DNA from: Clostridium sp. Marseille-P2415
GTDB lineage: Bacteria; Bacillota; Clostridia; Lachnospirales; Lachnospiraceae
Length of the DNA: 64,000 nucleotides
Direction of reading: 5' to 3'
NCBI RefSeq assembly: GCF_900155545.1
Contig: NZ_LT732526.1
Span: 2,906,656 to 2,970,655, forward strand
The notes under the pieces were generated by a model that made no database searches, was not told where the DNA came from, and saw only the letters and a list, made by a program, of their open reading frames with translations. This document shows positions 52,443 to 61,008 of this stretch, in pieces (position 1 is the stretch's first letter; each line of letters starts with the position of its first letter). The position numbers and the translations under genes were made by a program.

Positions 52443-53495
52443 TTATTCTGCAAATCTGTTTTTGTGATCATACCTGTTAAAATGGACCGCATCGCTATTT
52501 AAATACTCATAAATAGAATCTACGATTTCAATTCCGCCGGTCTCATAAGCATTGTCCCGTCTCATAACTGCCCTCTCGCCCGGATAGTATACTTTGTTAT
52601 ATCCTTCTGCCGGCGGTATTGCGTTTAACTCATCGCAGGTAACGGACATGTTTTTCTTAAACTCTTCTATTCCTGTAAAACGCTTCGGATCCATAACAAT
52701 ATGCATCTGTCCCAGCTCTCTCCCTTTCGAGCAGTCATGATACATGGAGCTTACATGCTTGCCGAAAGGCACGCCCAGAAGGATTCCCGAAAAAACATCC
52801 ACCATCATCATAAGGCCATATCCTTTTGGGCCTGCAATCGGAACCAGCGCGTTTACTTTCTTAGGATCTGTTACCGGATTCCCTTTTTCATCTACAGCCC
52901 AGGTATCCGGAATGGATTCTCCCCTGGATCTTTTATCCAGAATCTTGCCCCATGCCTGCACCGTGGTTGCCATATCAAATACGACTTTTCTTTCATCCGC
53001 CGTGGGCGCTGCAAAAGAAATTGGATTTGTTCCGTAATACGGCTCTGTTCCTCCGGTCGGAACCGCCATTGGATCTGACTGGCAGAAGGAAATTGCCACC
53101 ATGTCCCGGTCTGCTGCCATTTCCGTATAATATCCCAAAGAACCGCTGTGTGAAATATTACGGATACCAACAACTGCAATACCATTTTTCTCTGCCATTT
53201 CAATTGCCTTATCCATTGCCATTTTCACAGCCACATATCCGCATCCATTATCCCCTTCGAAAATAGCAGAACACGGACCTGTTTCCTTAAATTCAAAATG
53301 GGGATCTGTTGTAATGCCGCCTTTCGAAATTCTCTCACAATAATACTCTACTCTGACAGCCCCATGAGAATGGTATCCTCTCTCATCCGACCATGTCAGG
53401 ATTTCTGCTGTGATATCAGCATGATCTTCTTTCAATCCGGATTTCATCAATTTTTTTTTCATTAAATCTTTTAGTTCAGCTCTTAAAAGCTTCAT
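52443..53495 (-). CDS. allD: Ureidoglycolate dehydrogenase (malate/L-lactate dehydrogenase-2 family)
   Basis: About 350 residues from ATG 53495 (GAGGAAA before it). Ldh_2 fold: catalytic-His block VVGIRNISHSGSLGYYTEMA, SFCQSDPMAVPTGGTEPYYG, TNPISFAAPT, VFDMATT, and IAGPKGYGLMMMVDVFSGIL near the C-terminal third. With NAD(P)+ it oxidises (S)-ureidoglycolate to oxalurate, the substrate of the next gene's product 14 bases downstream. Malate, lactate or sulfolactate oxidation are family alternatives, but the context is decisive. Confidence 0.9.
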   Translation of the reverse strand: MKLLRAELKDLMKKKLMKSGLKEDHADITAEILTWSDERGYHSHGAVRVEYYCERISKGGITTDPHFEFKETGPCSAIFEGDNGCGYVAVKMAMDKAIEMAEKNGIAVVGIRNISHSGSLGYYTEMAADRDMVAISFCQSDPMAVPTGGTEPYYGTNPISFAAPTADERKVVFDMATTVQAWGKILDKRSRGESIPDTWAVDEKGNPVTDPKKVNALVPIAGPKGYGLMMMVDVFSGILLGVPFGKHVSSMYHDCSKGRELGQMHIVMDPKRFTGIEEFKKNMSVTCDELNAIPPAEGYNKVYYPGERAVMRRDNAYETGGIEIVDSIYEYLNSDAVHFNRYDHKNRFAE

Positions 53496-53524
53496 TTCTA
53501 TTTCCTCACTTTCATAATTAACGG

Positions 53525-53552
53525 TTAATATGTTACAGCAAATTATGACCAA
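53525..53552 (-). promoter_or_regulatory. Promoter of the allD operon
   Basis: Minus strand TTGGTC (53552-53547), 16-base spacer, TATTAA (53530-53525), 30 bases upstream of the ATG at 53495. The shared motif at 53627-53641 lies about 75 bases further upstream. Confidence 0.5.
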
Positions 53553-53626
53553 CCAGTTTTTATTTATCTATTATCACTATTTTTCCTTCCCTTTTCAATC
53601 AAATAACTAGATAAATGTACTTTTGA

Positions 53627-53641
53627 TTTTTATCCACTTTT
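53627..53641. promoter_or_regulatory. Shared 15-bp motif TTTTTATCCACTTTT, copy 1
   Basis: Identical to 54663-54677. It lies 132 bases upstream of the allD start. Candidate activator site. Confidence 0.45.
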
Positions 53642-53679
53642 GTGATATTGTGATTTCTTTTATCATATTTAGGCATGGA

Positions 53680-53724
53680 AAAACCGGCTTATCGGTATAT
53701 GTCAGATACCGATAAGCCGGTTTT
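53680..53724 (-). terminator. Intrinsic terminator of allE
   Basis: Perfect 19-bp stem (AAAACCGGCTTATCGGTAT and its complement) with a 7-base loop. On the minus strand it ends in six T. It starts about 32 bases after the allE stop. Confidence 0.95.
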
Positions 53725-53755
53725 CACGGATATATTAATTTTTGCAGCCAATCTT

Positions 53756-54544
53756 TTAAAGCTTCACATCTCTGTTGCAATCTTTGGAATATATATATGT
53801 AAGCTCTTCTTCACGTCCGACTGCATAACATGCCTGGGGGCAGTATGCGTCCATAAATACATAATCGCCTTTCTTTACCGGAACCCAGTCGTTATCCAGT
53901 CTGTACATTGCGCTTCCGGAAAGGAAGTACATTCCATGCTCCTGAACATGAGTCTCTATATATCCGTGAGAAGCCCCTAAATGGAATCTCAGAATATGCA
54001 TATTCATATCAAATCCAAAATCCTCCGCTGCAGGAAGGAAATCCCGGATAAAGCAGTTTTCCATACCTTCATAAGGAGTCCACGGAAGGTTATCTGCATT
54101 TCCGGCTACTGTATGAGCGCTGTGTCCTTCCAGCGCTTCATATCTGCGTTTATAGGCAAACAGCTTCGCGTCTTCTTTTCCCGCATTTGCAAAAGATACC
54201 GTCTTGCTTACCGGTGAATAAATATACCCGCCTTCTGTAAGAGTCTCTTCTTTGTCTGCGTTTTTCACTTTAACGGAACCTTCGATTACATAAATAAATG
54301 TTTCCAGTCCTTCTCCACCGAATGCGGGGTTATTTCCCCCTTCATGGACCGTTACAAGGTAGTCCGCAAAAGAAGCACCCATTGCAGGAGATCCGAGAAT
54401 CGTAACATCACATTTTTCATATCCCGGAATCGCGTTTTTTACAATCCCGTCCGGTTCAATTAAAACATAATTTTCTTTTTTTACAACGGATCTGGTAGCC
54501 AATAAATCATCACGGTAACCCGTTTGCCCGTTTAAATAGCTCAT
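53756..54544 (-). CDS. allE: (S)-ureidoglycine aminohydrolase (bicupin)
   Basis: About 262 residues from ATG 54544 (GAGGAG seven bases before); a longer in-frame ATG at 54592 lacks a site. Two cupin domains: the first with GGNNPAFGGEGLETFIYVIE, the second with YIETHVQEHGMYFLSGSAMY and GDYVFMDAYCPQACYAV, carrying the Glu/His/His/Gln-type metal set of AllE/UGlyAH. It releases ammonia from ureidoglycine to give (S)-ureidoglycolate. Monocistronic, with its own terminator, divergent from the alpha/beta hydrolase gene. Confidence 0.93.
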   Translation of the reverse strand: MSYLNGQTGYRDDLLATRSVVKKENYVLIEPDGIVKNAIPGYEKCDVTILGSPAMGASFADYLVTVHEGGNNPAFGGEGLETFIYVIEGSVKVKNADKEETLTEGGYIYSPVSKTVSFANAGKEDAKLFAYKRRYEALEGHSAHTVAGNADNLPWTPYEGMENCFIRDFLPAAEDFGFDMNMHILRFHLGASHGYIETHVQEHGMYFLSGSAMYRLDNDWVPVKKGDYVFMDAYCPQACYAVGREEELTYIYSKDCNRDVKL

Positions 54545-54605
54545 AATTAATCTCCTCACTTTTCTTTTGGTCTGTTCCTGGCAGGCAGCCAATATCTATA
54601 TGTTC

Positions 54606-54634
54606 ATTATTGCAGGTATTCTATATTATTTCAA
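54606..54634 (-). promoter_or_regulatory. Possible promoter of allE
   Basis: Minus strand TTGAAA (54634-54629), 17-base spacer, AATAAT (54611-54606), about 62 bases upstream of the start. The -10 is imperfect, as expected for an activated promoter. Confidence 0.4.
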
Positions 54635-54662
54635 TTGTAAGATGCGATAAAAGCCCTCCTTT

Positions 54663-54677
54663 TTTTTATCCACTTTT
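54663..54677. promoter_or_regulatory. Shared 15-bp motif TTTTTATCCACTTTT, copy 2
   Basis: Identical to 53627-53641. It lies 119 bases upstream of allE and just upstream of the divergent hydrolase promoter. Confidence 0.45.
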
Positions 54678-54711
54678 CCCCCGTTTGTTTATTTTTTAAC
54701 ATTTATTTTTA

Positions 54712-54720
54712 TGCTATAAT
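54712..54720 (+). promoter_or_regulatory. Extended -10 promoter of the alpha/beta hydrolase gene
   Basis: TGC-TATAAT at 54712-54720. A transcript starting about seven bases later leaves only the ATG at 54771 with a usable leader. Confidence 0.6.
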
Positions 54721-54770
54721 CTTCTTGTAACAATATGAACGATCTCTTAACAGCAGGAAGGAATTCCAGT

Positions 54771-55622
54771 ATGATTACTCAAAAAGAAATTACGTTGAAT
54801 GAAACATCTTATCCGGTAAAAGCCACCATATACCAGAATACAGACATCGTTCCCCGGGCATGCGTTTTATACTTTCATGGCGGCGGACTCCTGTACGGAT
54901 CACGCTTAGATCTGCCTGAATTGCACTTAAACAGCCTTACAGACGCCGGATGCGTGATCATTTCCTATGATTATCCTCTTGCTCCCGCCGTAAAAATCGA
55001 CTTTATCATAAATAATGTTGTTGATTCCATCAATCACTATGTTAAACATCCGATGCGTTATGCTGCCCGGGAACTTCCCTATTTTCTCTGGGGCCGTTCT
55101 GCCGGAGCATATTTATGCCTGCTTGCTTCTGCCAGCGGCCGCCTTCTCCTGCCTCCAAACGGAATCCTTTCCTATTATGGCTACGGCTTCCTGTGCGACA
55201 GCTGGTTCAGTACTCCCAGCAAATATTATTGTACTTTGCCGGCAGTTCCTGAATCCTGCCTCCTTGCTGTTTCAGACCGGGTTCATACGGAAGGAGATTT
55301 GGATACGCACTACAGCATTTATGTTTATGCCAGGCAGACAGGCACATGGAAATCTCTTTTTTACGATGGACGGGACAAATGTTTCTTTCTGGATTATTCG
55401 CTCCGGGCCTGTGATAAACTTCCGGCTCCCTTATTCTGTGCGCACAGTATCAATGATACGGATGTTCCATATTCGGAGTTTCTCGAGCTATGCGGCAAGT
55501 ATCGGGCAGAGAAATTTATTGTTTCAAGAGCAATGCACGATTTTGACAGAGATGAAACGGATTCTCTTACCGTTCAGCTTCTCAAGGCAACTGTACATTT
55601 TTTAGAAATTCATCTTATTTGA
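54771..55622 (+). CDS. Alpha/beta hydrolase (HSL/formamidase-like) of the allantoin cluster
   Basis: About 283 residues from ATG 54771 (GGAAGG nine bases before); an ATG at 54735 is too close to the -10 box. Oxyanion motif FHGGGLLYGS, nucleophile elbow WGRSAGAYL, acid in SINDTDVPYSEF and His in RAMHDFDRD give a complete serine-hydrolase triad with the HGGG hallmark of the hormone-sensitive-lipase/kynurenine-formamidase group. There is no signal peptide, so it is cytoplasmic. Its 3' end overlaps the convergent allantoinase gene by eight bases. No allantoin-pathway step is known to need it; the substrate is unknown. Confidence 0.8.
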   Translation: MITQKEITLNETSYPVKATIYQNTDIVPRACVLYFHGGGLLYGSRLDLPELHLNSLTDAGCVIISYDYPLAPAVKIDFIINNVVDSINHYVKHPMRYAARELPYFLWGRSAGAYLCLLASASGRLLLPPNGILSYYGYGFLCDSWFSTPSKYYCTLPAVPESCLLAVSDRVHTEGDLDTHYSIYVYARQTGTWKSLFYDGRDKCFFLDYSLRACDKLPAPLFCAHSINDTDVPYSEFLELCGKYRAEKFIVSRAMHDFDRDETDSLTVQLLKATVHFLEIHLI

Positions 55623-56988
55623 TTTTTCTGATCAGTGTTCCATACCCCTTTTTCCCAACAAGCTTTCCATCTTCAGCGATAACATTGCCGCGTACAATTG
55701 TGCAGACCGGCAGTCCTTTTCCTTTCATTCCTACAAAAGCGGAAATCTTGTTCACATATAGAAGAGATTCTTTTGTAATCTCCCATTCCTTATTTGCATC
55801 AATAATGAGAAGATCTGCATCGAATCCTGCTCTGATATCTCCTTTTCTGCCGTAAATTCCAAAAGCTTCCGCCGGTTTTTTTGCCATTGCATTTGCCAGA
55901 ACAGACGGTGAAATGTTACGTTTCACGCAGCCTTCATAGAAGCTTACCTGGAAACCGCTCTGGATTCCGCTGATTCCGCCCCATACATCAAACACATTCT
56001 CGATTTTATTCCCCAAAATCTCATTGTATTTCTCATCATAAGCACATGGGGAATGGTCACTTGCAATTCCGCTGAATGTACCGTCTTCTACATAGGTCCA
56101 TAATCTTTCGACTTCTTCCTTTGAACGCAGAGGCGGCGCACATTTAAATAAAGGTCCGTTTTTCAGCACATTTTCATCTGTCATACTTAAATAGTGAGAA
56201 CAGGTTTCTGCTGTGATATCGTATCCTTCCTGCTGCGCTTCTTTGATTTTCTGCGCAACATCCGGACTGCTCACATGGCAGATATGAGTTTTACAGCCTG
56301 TTGCTTTCGCAAGTTCAATGACATCAACGGTAGCAATCATTTCTGCAATAACCGGTCTGGAATCCAGAAAGCCCTGCCAGTCAAGTCTGCACTCTTTTTT
56401 CATTCTTTGTTCCTGCCATTTAATTGTTGCAAAGTCCTCGCAATGGAAACCGGCACGTCCGTCAAACCCCCGGATAATCTGCATTGCTTCGTATACCTGT
56501 CCATAATTCAATGAACTGTAATCGGGTGACACCGGTCCGATAAAGGATTTAAACGCTACACATCCTTTCTCGTCCAGCCCTTCCAGATCCCGGAAATTAT
56601 CCGGAATCAGACCTCCCCAGAAGCAGTAATCCACATATGCATTCGGAGATACCTTTTCAAACTTTTTATTAAATATTTCCGCATTGGTCATAGCGGGTTC
56701 GTTCTGCAGCGGCATATCAATCACGGTTGTATATCCGCCTACAGCAGCAGCGGCAGTTCCATGCCCGTAATCTTCACGCCATTCATATCCCGGATCATTC
56801 AAATGTGCATGCGTATCAATTGCACCGGGGAATACATAGTTTCCTTTTGCATCAATTACTTTCTCAGCTTCCGGTTCTTCTCCTGCAATAAGAATTGCTG
56901 CAATTTTACCTCCTTTCACCGCGATATTTCCCTGAAAAACACAATCTGTCGTTACAATCTTCCCATTTTTCACTAATAAATCATACAT
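55615..56988 (-). CDS. allB: Allantoinase (cyclic amidohydrolase), copy 1
   Basis: 457 residues. All metal-site elements of the dihydroorotase/allantoinase family are present: DTHAHLNDPG (HxH), VAFKSFIG (carbamylated Lys), FHCEDF, THICHVSS and ASDHSP (Asp). GHGTAAAAVGGYTTVIDMPL is the allantoinase-type substrate loop. It opens the hydantoin ring of allantoin to allantoate. SD GGAGG. Divergent from the DUF2877 gene. Paralogue of 59561-60937. Confidence 0.88.
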   Translation of the reverse strand: MYDLLVKNGKIVTTDCVFQGNIAVKGGKIAAILIAGEEPEAEKVIDAKGNYVFPGAIDTHAHLNDPGYEWREDYGHGTAAAAVGGYTTVIDMPLQNEPAMTNAEIFNKKFEKVSPNAYVDYCFWGGLIPDNFRDLEGLDEKGCVAFKSFIGPVSPDYSSLNYGQVYEAMQIIRGFDGRAGFHCEDFATIKWQEQRMKKECRLDWQGFLDSRPVIAEMIATVDVIELAKATGCKTHICHVSSPDVAQKIKEAQQEGYDITAETCSHYLSMTDENVLKNGPLFKCAPPLRSKEEVERLWTYVEDGTFSGIASDHSPCAYDEKYNEILGNKIENVFDVWGGISGIQSGFQVSFYEGCVKRNISPSVLANAMAKKPAEAFGIYGRKGDIRAGFDADLLIIDANKEWEITKESLLYVNKISAFVGMKGKGLPVCTIVRGNVIAEDGKLVGKKGYGTLIRKIK

Positions 56989-57103
56989 ATTTTTTCCTCC
57001 AATCCCGATTTTGGTTGATTACTGGCTGGTCAAACATTTTTCATCATTTTAGTTAATAACGCTTCTAAAAACAATGCAAAAAGAAGTGAAATTTCGCTTA
57101 AAC

Positions 57104-57113
57104 TTTTGTCCAA
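57104..57113. promoter_or_regulatory. TTTTGTCCAA, partial match to the shared motif
   Basis: Shares TTTT-R-TCCA with the 15-bp repeats at 53627 and 54663. It lies in the divergent region between allantoinase 1 and the AllH-like gene, 116 bases upstream of the allantoinase ATG. Confidence 0.3.
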
Positions 57114-57137
57114 CATGTACAATTTATGTCATTATGT

Positions 57138-57166
57138 TTGTGTTTTTCTCAGCCTTTTGCTAGAAT
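57138..57166 (+). promoter_or_regulatory. Promoter of the allH-like gene
   Basis: TTGTGT (57138-57143), 17-base spacer, TAGAAT (57161-57166), 35 bases before the ATG at 57202. Confidence 0.65.
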
Positions 57167-57201
57167 ACATAATATAAAACAGAAAGAAAAAGGGATCTGC
57201 T

Positions 57202-58065
57202 ATGCTCTTCTACATTTCATCCATTGCATCATATTCTTTAAAAATATTAACTTCCGTCACAGAGGGCCATGTACACTCCGTATACCGGAAAACAATAAAT
57301 CTTCAAATCGGGACCTGTCTGCTGGCATTACAGGCAGCCTCTTCTCCCATATCCCCTGTCAGCCTCATTACCGAACTGGATGCACAATCCATGGAAGCAC
57401 TTCCTGTTCTTCGTAATCAGCGGGTTAAAATAAGTCCCGGCAGAATATCGATATACGGTTCCGACACTGTTTTTCACTTTTGTTTTTCAAAAGCTCATAT
57501 ATTTGACTCAGAACTATCCTCCGGATCTTCCTCACTATCACGGGATTTACTGAAGTCTGTGCTGGAACGGTCCTCCGCCGGAGGCTTCCGTACTATTTTT
57601 GTCCCCTCTTGTACTGAATCCGGCAACAATGAAATGGATCAGGCTCTTGTAACTGCCGCCGCAAGGCAGCGTCTTTCAGCCTGCCATACTTTTATGCATG
57701 TTCCGGATTATGACAGAGCCGCTGACGAATTGATTCATTTAATCGGATTAGGCATCGGACTTACCCCAAGCGGTGATGATTTTTTGTGCGGCGTACTGGC
57801 TGGCCTGACACTTTCAGGAAATTGGGACCATCCTTTTGCATCAATTCTCAGAGAAAAAATAACAGCGAATCTTCATAACACAAATGATATCAGCCGGACA
57901 TTTATCTGCTGTGCACTTTCCTCTCACTTCAGCAAACCGATCAAGGATCTGATCCCTCCTTCTTCTCCCGGAGAAATCCTCGCTTCATTTGAAGCAGTGG
58001 GCCATTCCTCCGGTATCGATTCTCTCTGCGGAATATATTATGCTCTCTCTCTGGGGCGTGTTTGA
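57202..58065 (+). CDS. allH: DUF2877 protein, predicted third subunit of oxamate carbamoyltransferase (AllH)
   Basis: 287 residues. The C-terminal half carries the DUF2877 signature GLGIGLTPSGDDFLCGVLAG (~185-204) and GHSSGIDSLCGIYYAL near the end, with SCTESGNNEMD in the middle. E. coli YlbF/AllH of this family is the small subunit working with FdrA and YlbE. Here it is not in the fdrA operon but 5 kb away on the opposite strand, still inside the regulon. AAGGGA ribosome site six bases before the ATG. Confidence 0.88.
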   Translation: MLFYISSIASYSLKILTSVTEGHVHSVYRKTINLQIGTCLLALQAASSPISPVSLITELDAQSMEALPVLRNQRVKISPGRISIYGSDTVFHFCFSKAHIFDSELSSGSSSLSRDLLKSVLERSSAGGFRTIFVPSCTESGNNEMDQALVTAAARQRLSACHTFMHVPDYDRAADELIHLIGLGIGLTPSGDDFLCGVLAGLTLSGNWDHPFASILREKITANLHNTNDISRTFICCALSSHFSKPIKDLIPPSSPGEILASFEAVGHSSGIDSLCGIYYALSLGRV

Positions 58066-58152
58066 AAACTGCTTGTGCCGGGCTGAATGTTCCACTTTGT
58101 GGGAGGCAAGAAGCAATTTGTGGGGCGTAGTGGGCTACGTTCCCATCAAAAA

Positions 58153-58193
58153 AGAAGTCTTCCGTGACAGTTTCTATCACAGAAAACTTCTTA
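58153..58193 (-). terminator. Terminator of the NCS1 permease gene
   Basis: 16-bp stem with two mismatched or G-U positions (58153-58168 / 58178-58193), 9-base loop. On the minus strand it is followed by six T. It also lies downstream of the convergent allH gene. Confidence 0.85.
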
Positions 58194-58200
58194 TCATATT

Positions 58201-59550
58201 TCAATCCTTTTCGCCGCGTTTTTTTAAATATTTTGTCAGAACATAGTAAACGATTCCTGCAGGCAAAATGCTTGCCAGCCATGATACATCAATGAAAACA
58301 AGCCCTACCGTCACGCCTGCTATCATAGCCCCGATTGCCGCCGGATTCATTCCTTTAAATGATCCTTCCGGATCATAATAGTCACTTAAGTTTACATTCT
58401 GCTTTTTAATCATATAGTAGTCCACAACCAGGATCGCGAAAACCGGTCCCAGGACCGCAGAAGAAATCAGAACAAAAAGATTTAATCCAGCCGCGGAAGA
58501 CTCTTTCACAAGTTCCCAGGGAAAAGTAACATACGCGAGCAGTCCGACAATAACCGCGCATTTCTTCAGCGAAAGCTTCAGAAGATCTACCAGCACATAA
58601 ATCGGAGGCAGCGCATTATTCAGCATATTTGTGGTAAGCGTTCCGCATACGATACACAATAATGTAACTACGACAATCGCTTTATTCGGCATAATATATG
58701 CAAAACCTACAATCGGATTGGCAATTCCGGTTACGCTTGTAACAAGCAGGCCAATCACTCCCATGAATACAACAGCCGGAATCATAGCAAAAGCATATGC
58801 TGATCCCCGCTTTACCGGGCCGCATCCAGGTCTTAACTGTCTTACGGAATCACCGATATTTACCAAAAGCGCACAGTTTACACCAATGAAGGATGTAACC
58901 GCTCCAAAGAACGGAAGCCCCCATGATCCTTCCTGGTTCACAACTTCTGTTACTACATCTCCATGCATGTTCAGAATCGTGATCAGCATGTAAATCAGCG
59001 CTATCATAACAATAGCTCCGCCAATATTATTGATGACTTTGATTCCCTGAAACCCCAATGCAGAAAGTCCGATCTGCAGGGCCTGGAAAATAATGAACCA
59101 CACGACAATACTGTCAAAACCAATCAGTATTTTACTGATTTCATTGATTGCCGATGCGCCCACCCAGCTCTGAAAGCCATACCATACAATTGCCGGAATT
59201 CCTCTGCACAGTGCGGGGATCACGGTTCCTTTAAAGCCAAATGCACCTCTTAACTGCACTACATATGGAATTCCGGTAGTGTAACATAGCTTGTCATTTA
59301 ACACCATGCATATCACGCACAGGGCTGATCCAAATGCAATTGCAATGATTGCCTGAACAAGATTCAATCCTCCTGAAACCAGGTCAGAACCAAGTGTTAA
59401 GTTTGCGGTAGAAACACATCCTCCAAGCCATACAAGCCAGTAGGAAGATGCCTTCATAGTTCTCTTACTCATAGGAACAGGCACCATCCCATCCCGTTTA
59501 TTGGCTGCATCCACTGCTTTTCCTTCTGTTTTCAGTTCACTTTCTTCCAT
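58201..59550 (-). CDS. NCS1-family allantoin/purine permease
   Basis: 449 residues, 12 TM helices. NCS1 signatures: SSYWLVWLGGCVSTANLTLGS, GIPYVVQLRGAFGFKGTVIP, GIPAIVWYGFQSWVGASAI (Trp-Tyr-Gly substrate-binding region), and NMLNNALPPIYVL. Transporters of this family take up allantoin, hydantoins, cytosine or uracil with Na+ or H+. Cotranscribed with allantoinase 2 (ten-base gap), so allantoin is the probable substrate. Confidence 0.9.
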   Translation of the reverse strand: MEESELKTEGKAVDAANKRDGMVPVPMSKRTMKASSYWLVWLGGCVSTANLTLGSDLVSGGLNLVQAIIAIAFGSALCVICMVLNDKLCYTTGIPYVVQLRGAFGFKGTVIPALCRGIPAIVWYGFQSWVGASAINEISKILIGFDSIVVWFIIFQALQIGLSALGFQGIKVINNIGGAIVMIALIYMLITILNMHGDVVTEVVNQEGSWGLPFFGAVTSFIGVNCALLVNIGDSVRQLRPGCGPVKRGSAYAFAMIPAVVFMGVIGLLVTSVTGIANPIVGFAYIMPNKAIVVVTLLCIVCGTLTTNMLNNALPPIYVLVDLLKLSLKKCAVIVGLLAYVTFPWELVKESSAAGLNLFVLISSAVLGPVFAILVVDYYMIKKQNVNLSDYYDPEGSFKGMNPAAIGAMIAGVTVGLVFIDVSWLASILPAGIVYYVLTKYLKKRGEKD

Positions 59551-59560
59551 ATTCTTCTCC

Positions 59561-60937
59561 TTATATATGGTCTTGTCTTTGTGACACTCTGGCGGGCGTG
59601 ATCAATTTTCCTCCTGAAACTGCTGTGATTTTACCGTCTTTGAAAATTGTTCTGCCACGTACAATCGTCTGTGCAACTTTTCCTTTAAATTTCATTCCCA
59701 CATAAGGACTCACTTTATGTAAATAGAATAAGGACTCTGCATCCAACACATATTCTTTATCCAAATCCACAATTGCAAAATCTGCATCGTAGCCTGTCCG
59801 GATTTTGCCTTTTCCTTCAATATGAAACACCTCATTTACATTGGATGCGGTCAGTGCTGCAACCTTTGTAAGCATAAGTTTTCTATCATGATAGCCATGG
59901 GTAAGAACTGCAGAAAGCGTACTCTGGCATCCGGATATACCTCCCCATGCTTTCATAAATTCTTTCTCTTTTAATTTCGGATCGCTGGGAGAATGATCCG
60001 ATGAAATAAATGTTATTTCACCGCTAAACAATTTTCCCCACATCTTCTGCCGGTTCCCTGCGTCGCGGATAGGAGGAGAACATTTGCCCAGAGTGCCAAG
60101 TCTTTCTACGTCTTCGTCAGTCAAAATCAAATAATGGCCGATTGTTTCGCAGGACACATCTACGCCCCGTTTTCTCGCCTCCGTAACCAATTCCACGCCT
60201 TTTGCCGTGCTCACATGGGCAATAATAAGTTTACATCCCGTTTCTTCTGCAAACGTGATCATTCTGGAAATACTTTCGATTTCAGTAATCGGCGCGTGGG
60301 CTTCAAAATAATCCATAATACCCGTTTTGTTCTGTACATTTTTTAAGTCTGTCATTTTCCTTGTAATTCCGTCATTTTCACAATGAACCATAAGCGGAAG
60401 ATTCAGTTCTTTCAACTTCTGCATACCTTTGTAAGCCGTATAATCATCAATTCCAGGAAATTCATCGATTCCGCTAAAGCAGGAGAAAGCTTTAAACCCG
60501 ACAACCCCGCACTCGGCGAGCTCTTCCAGTTTGTCTAAGTTTGTCGGACATAATCCTCCCCACAGACCGAAATCACATACAGAATCTCTTCTTGCAATTT
60601 CCAGTTTCTTTTCAAAATTTTCTTTATCAAGTGTACACGGAGAACTGTTCAGCGGCATATCAAAAAATACTGCTCCGCCTCCTGCTGCCAGAGATTGACT
60701 TCCGTTTTTTATTGTTTCCCATTCCGTTCTTCCCGGATCATCGAAGTGCACATGTCCATCTGTTGTTGCCGGAAATACGTATTTCCCTGACACATCAATT
60801 ACTTCTTTCGCATCCTGAGATATTTCTTCGGCTATTTCCGCTATTTTCCCGTTACTTACACCAATATCTGCTTTTTCAATTTTATCTGGAAATACAACGA
60901 TTCCGTTTCTAATAATAAGCTCCATATTTTTGCCCAT
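59561..60937 (-). CDS. allB: Allantoinase, copy 2
   Basis: 458 residues, start ATG 60937 with GGAGG. Family elements: DGHVHFDDPGRTEWE (HxH), VGFKAFSC (carbamylated Lys), MVHCEND, LIIAHVST, ISSDHSPSD. The DDPGRTEWET block and FDMPLNSSPCT look closer to classical AllB than copy 1 does. It catalyses allantoin to allantoate. First gene of the unit with the permease, so it is probably the uptake-linked allantoinase. All metal ligands are present, as in copy 1. Confidence 0.9.
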   Translation of the reverse strand: MGKNMELIIRNGIVVFPDKIEKADIGVSNGKIAEIAEEISQDAKEVIDVSGKYVFPATTDGHVHFDDPGRTEWETIKNGSQSLAAGGGAVFFDMPLNSSPCTLDKENFEKKLEIARRDSVCDFGLWGGLCPTNLDKLEELAECGVVGFKAFSCFSGIDEFPGIDDYTAYKGMQKLKELNLPLMVHCENDGITRKMTDLKNVQNKTGIMDYFEAHAPITEIESISRMITFAEETGCKLIIAHVSTAKGVELVTEARKRGVDVSCETIGHYLILTDEDVERLGTLGKCSPPIRDAGNRQKMWGKLFSGEITFISSDHSPSDPKLKEKEFMKAWGGISGCQSTLSAVLTHGYHDRKLMLTKVAALTASNVNEVFHIEGKGKIRTGYDADFAIVDLDKEYVLDAESLFYLHKVSPYVGMKFKGKVAQTIVRGRTIFKDGKITAVSGGKLITPARVSQRQDHI

Positions 60938-60975
60938 TCTGGTTCCTCCTTTTTCGCATTATGCTCATTCTTTTT

Positions 60976-60996
60976 AATAAATACCGGTAATTTATT
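60976..60996. promoter_or_regulatory. Near-palindrome centred on TACCGGTA, possible operator
   Basis: AATAAA-TACCGGTA-ATTTATT lies just downstream of the -10 box, over the expected transcription start of the allantoinase 2 unit. The position fits a repressor site. Confidence 0.35.
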
Positions 60997-61008
60997 GTGT
61001 TTATTTGC

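Noticed and set aside
52443-53495. Calling the Ldh_2 protein a malate or sulfolactate dehydrogenase
   Set aside because: Operon position between allE and the fdrA fusion fits ureidoglycolate oxidation better.
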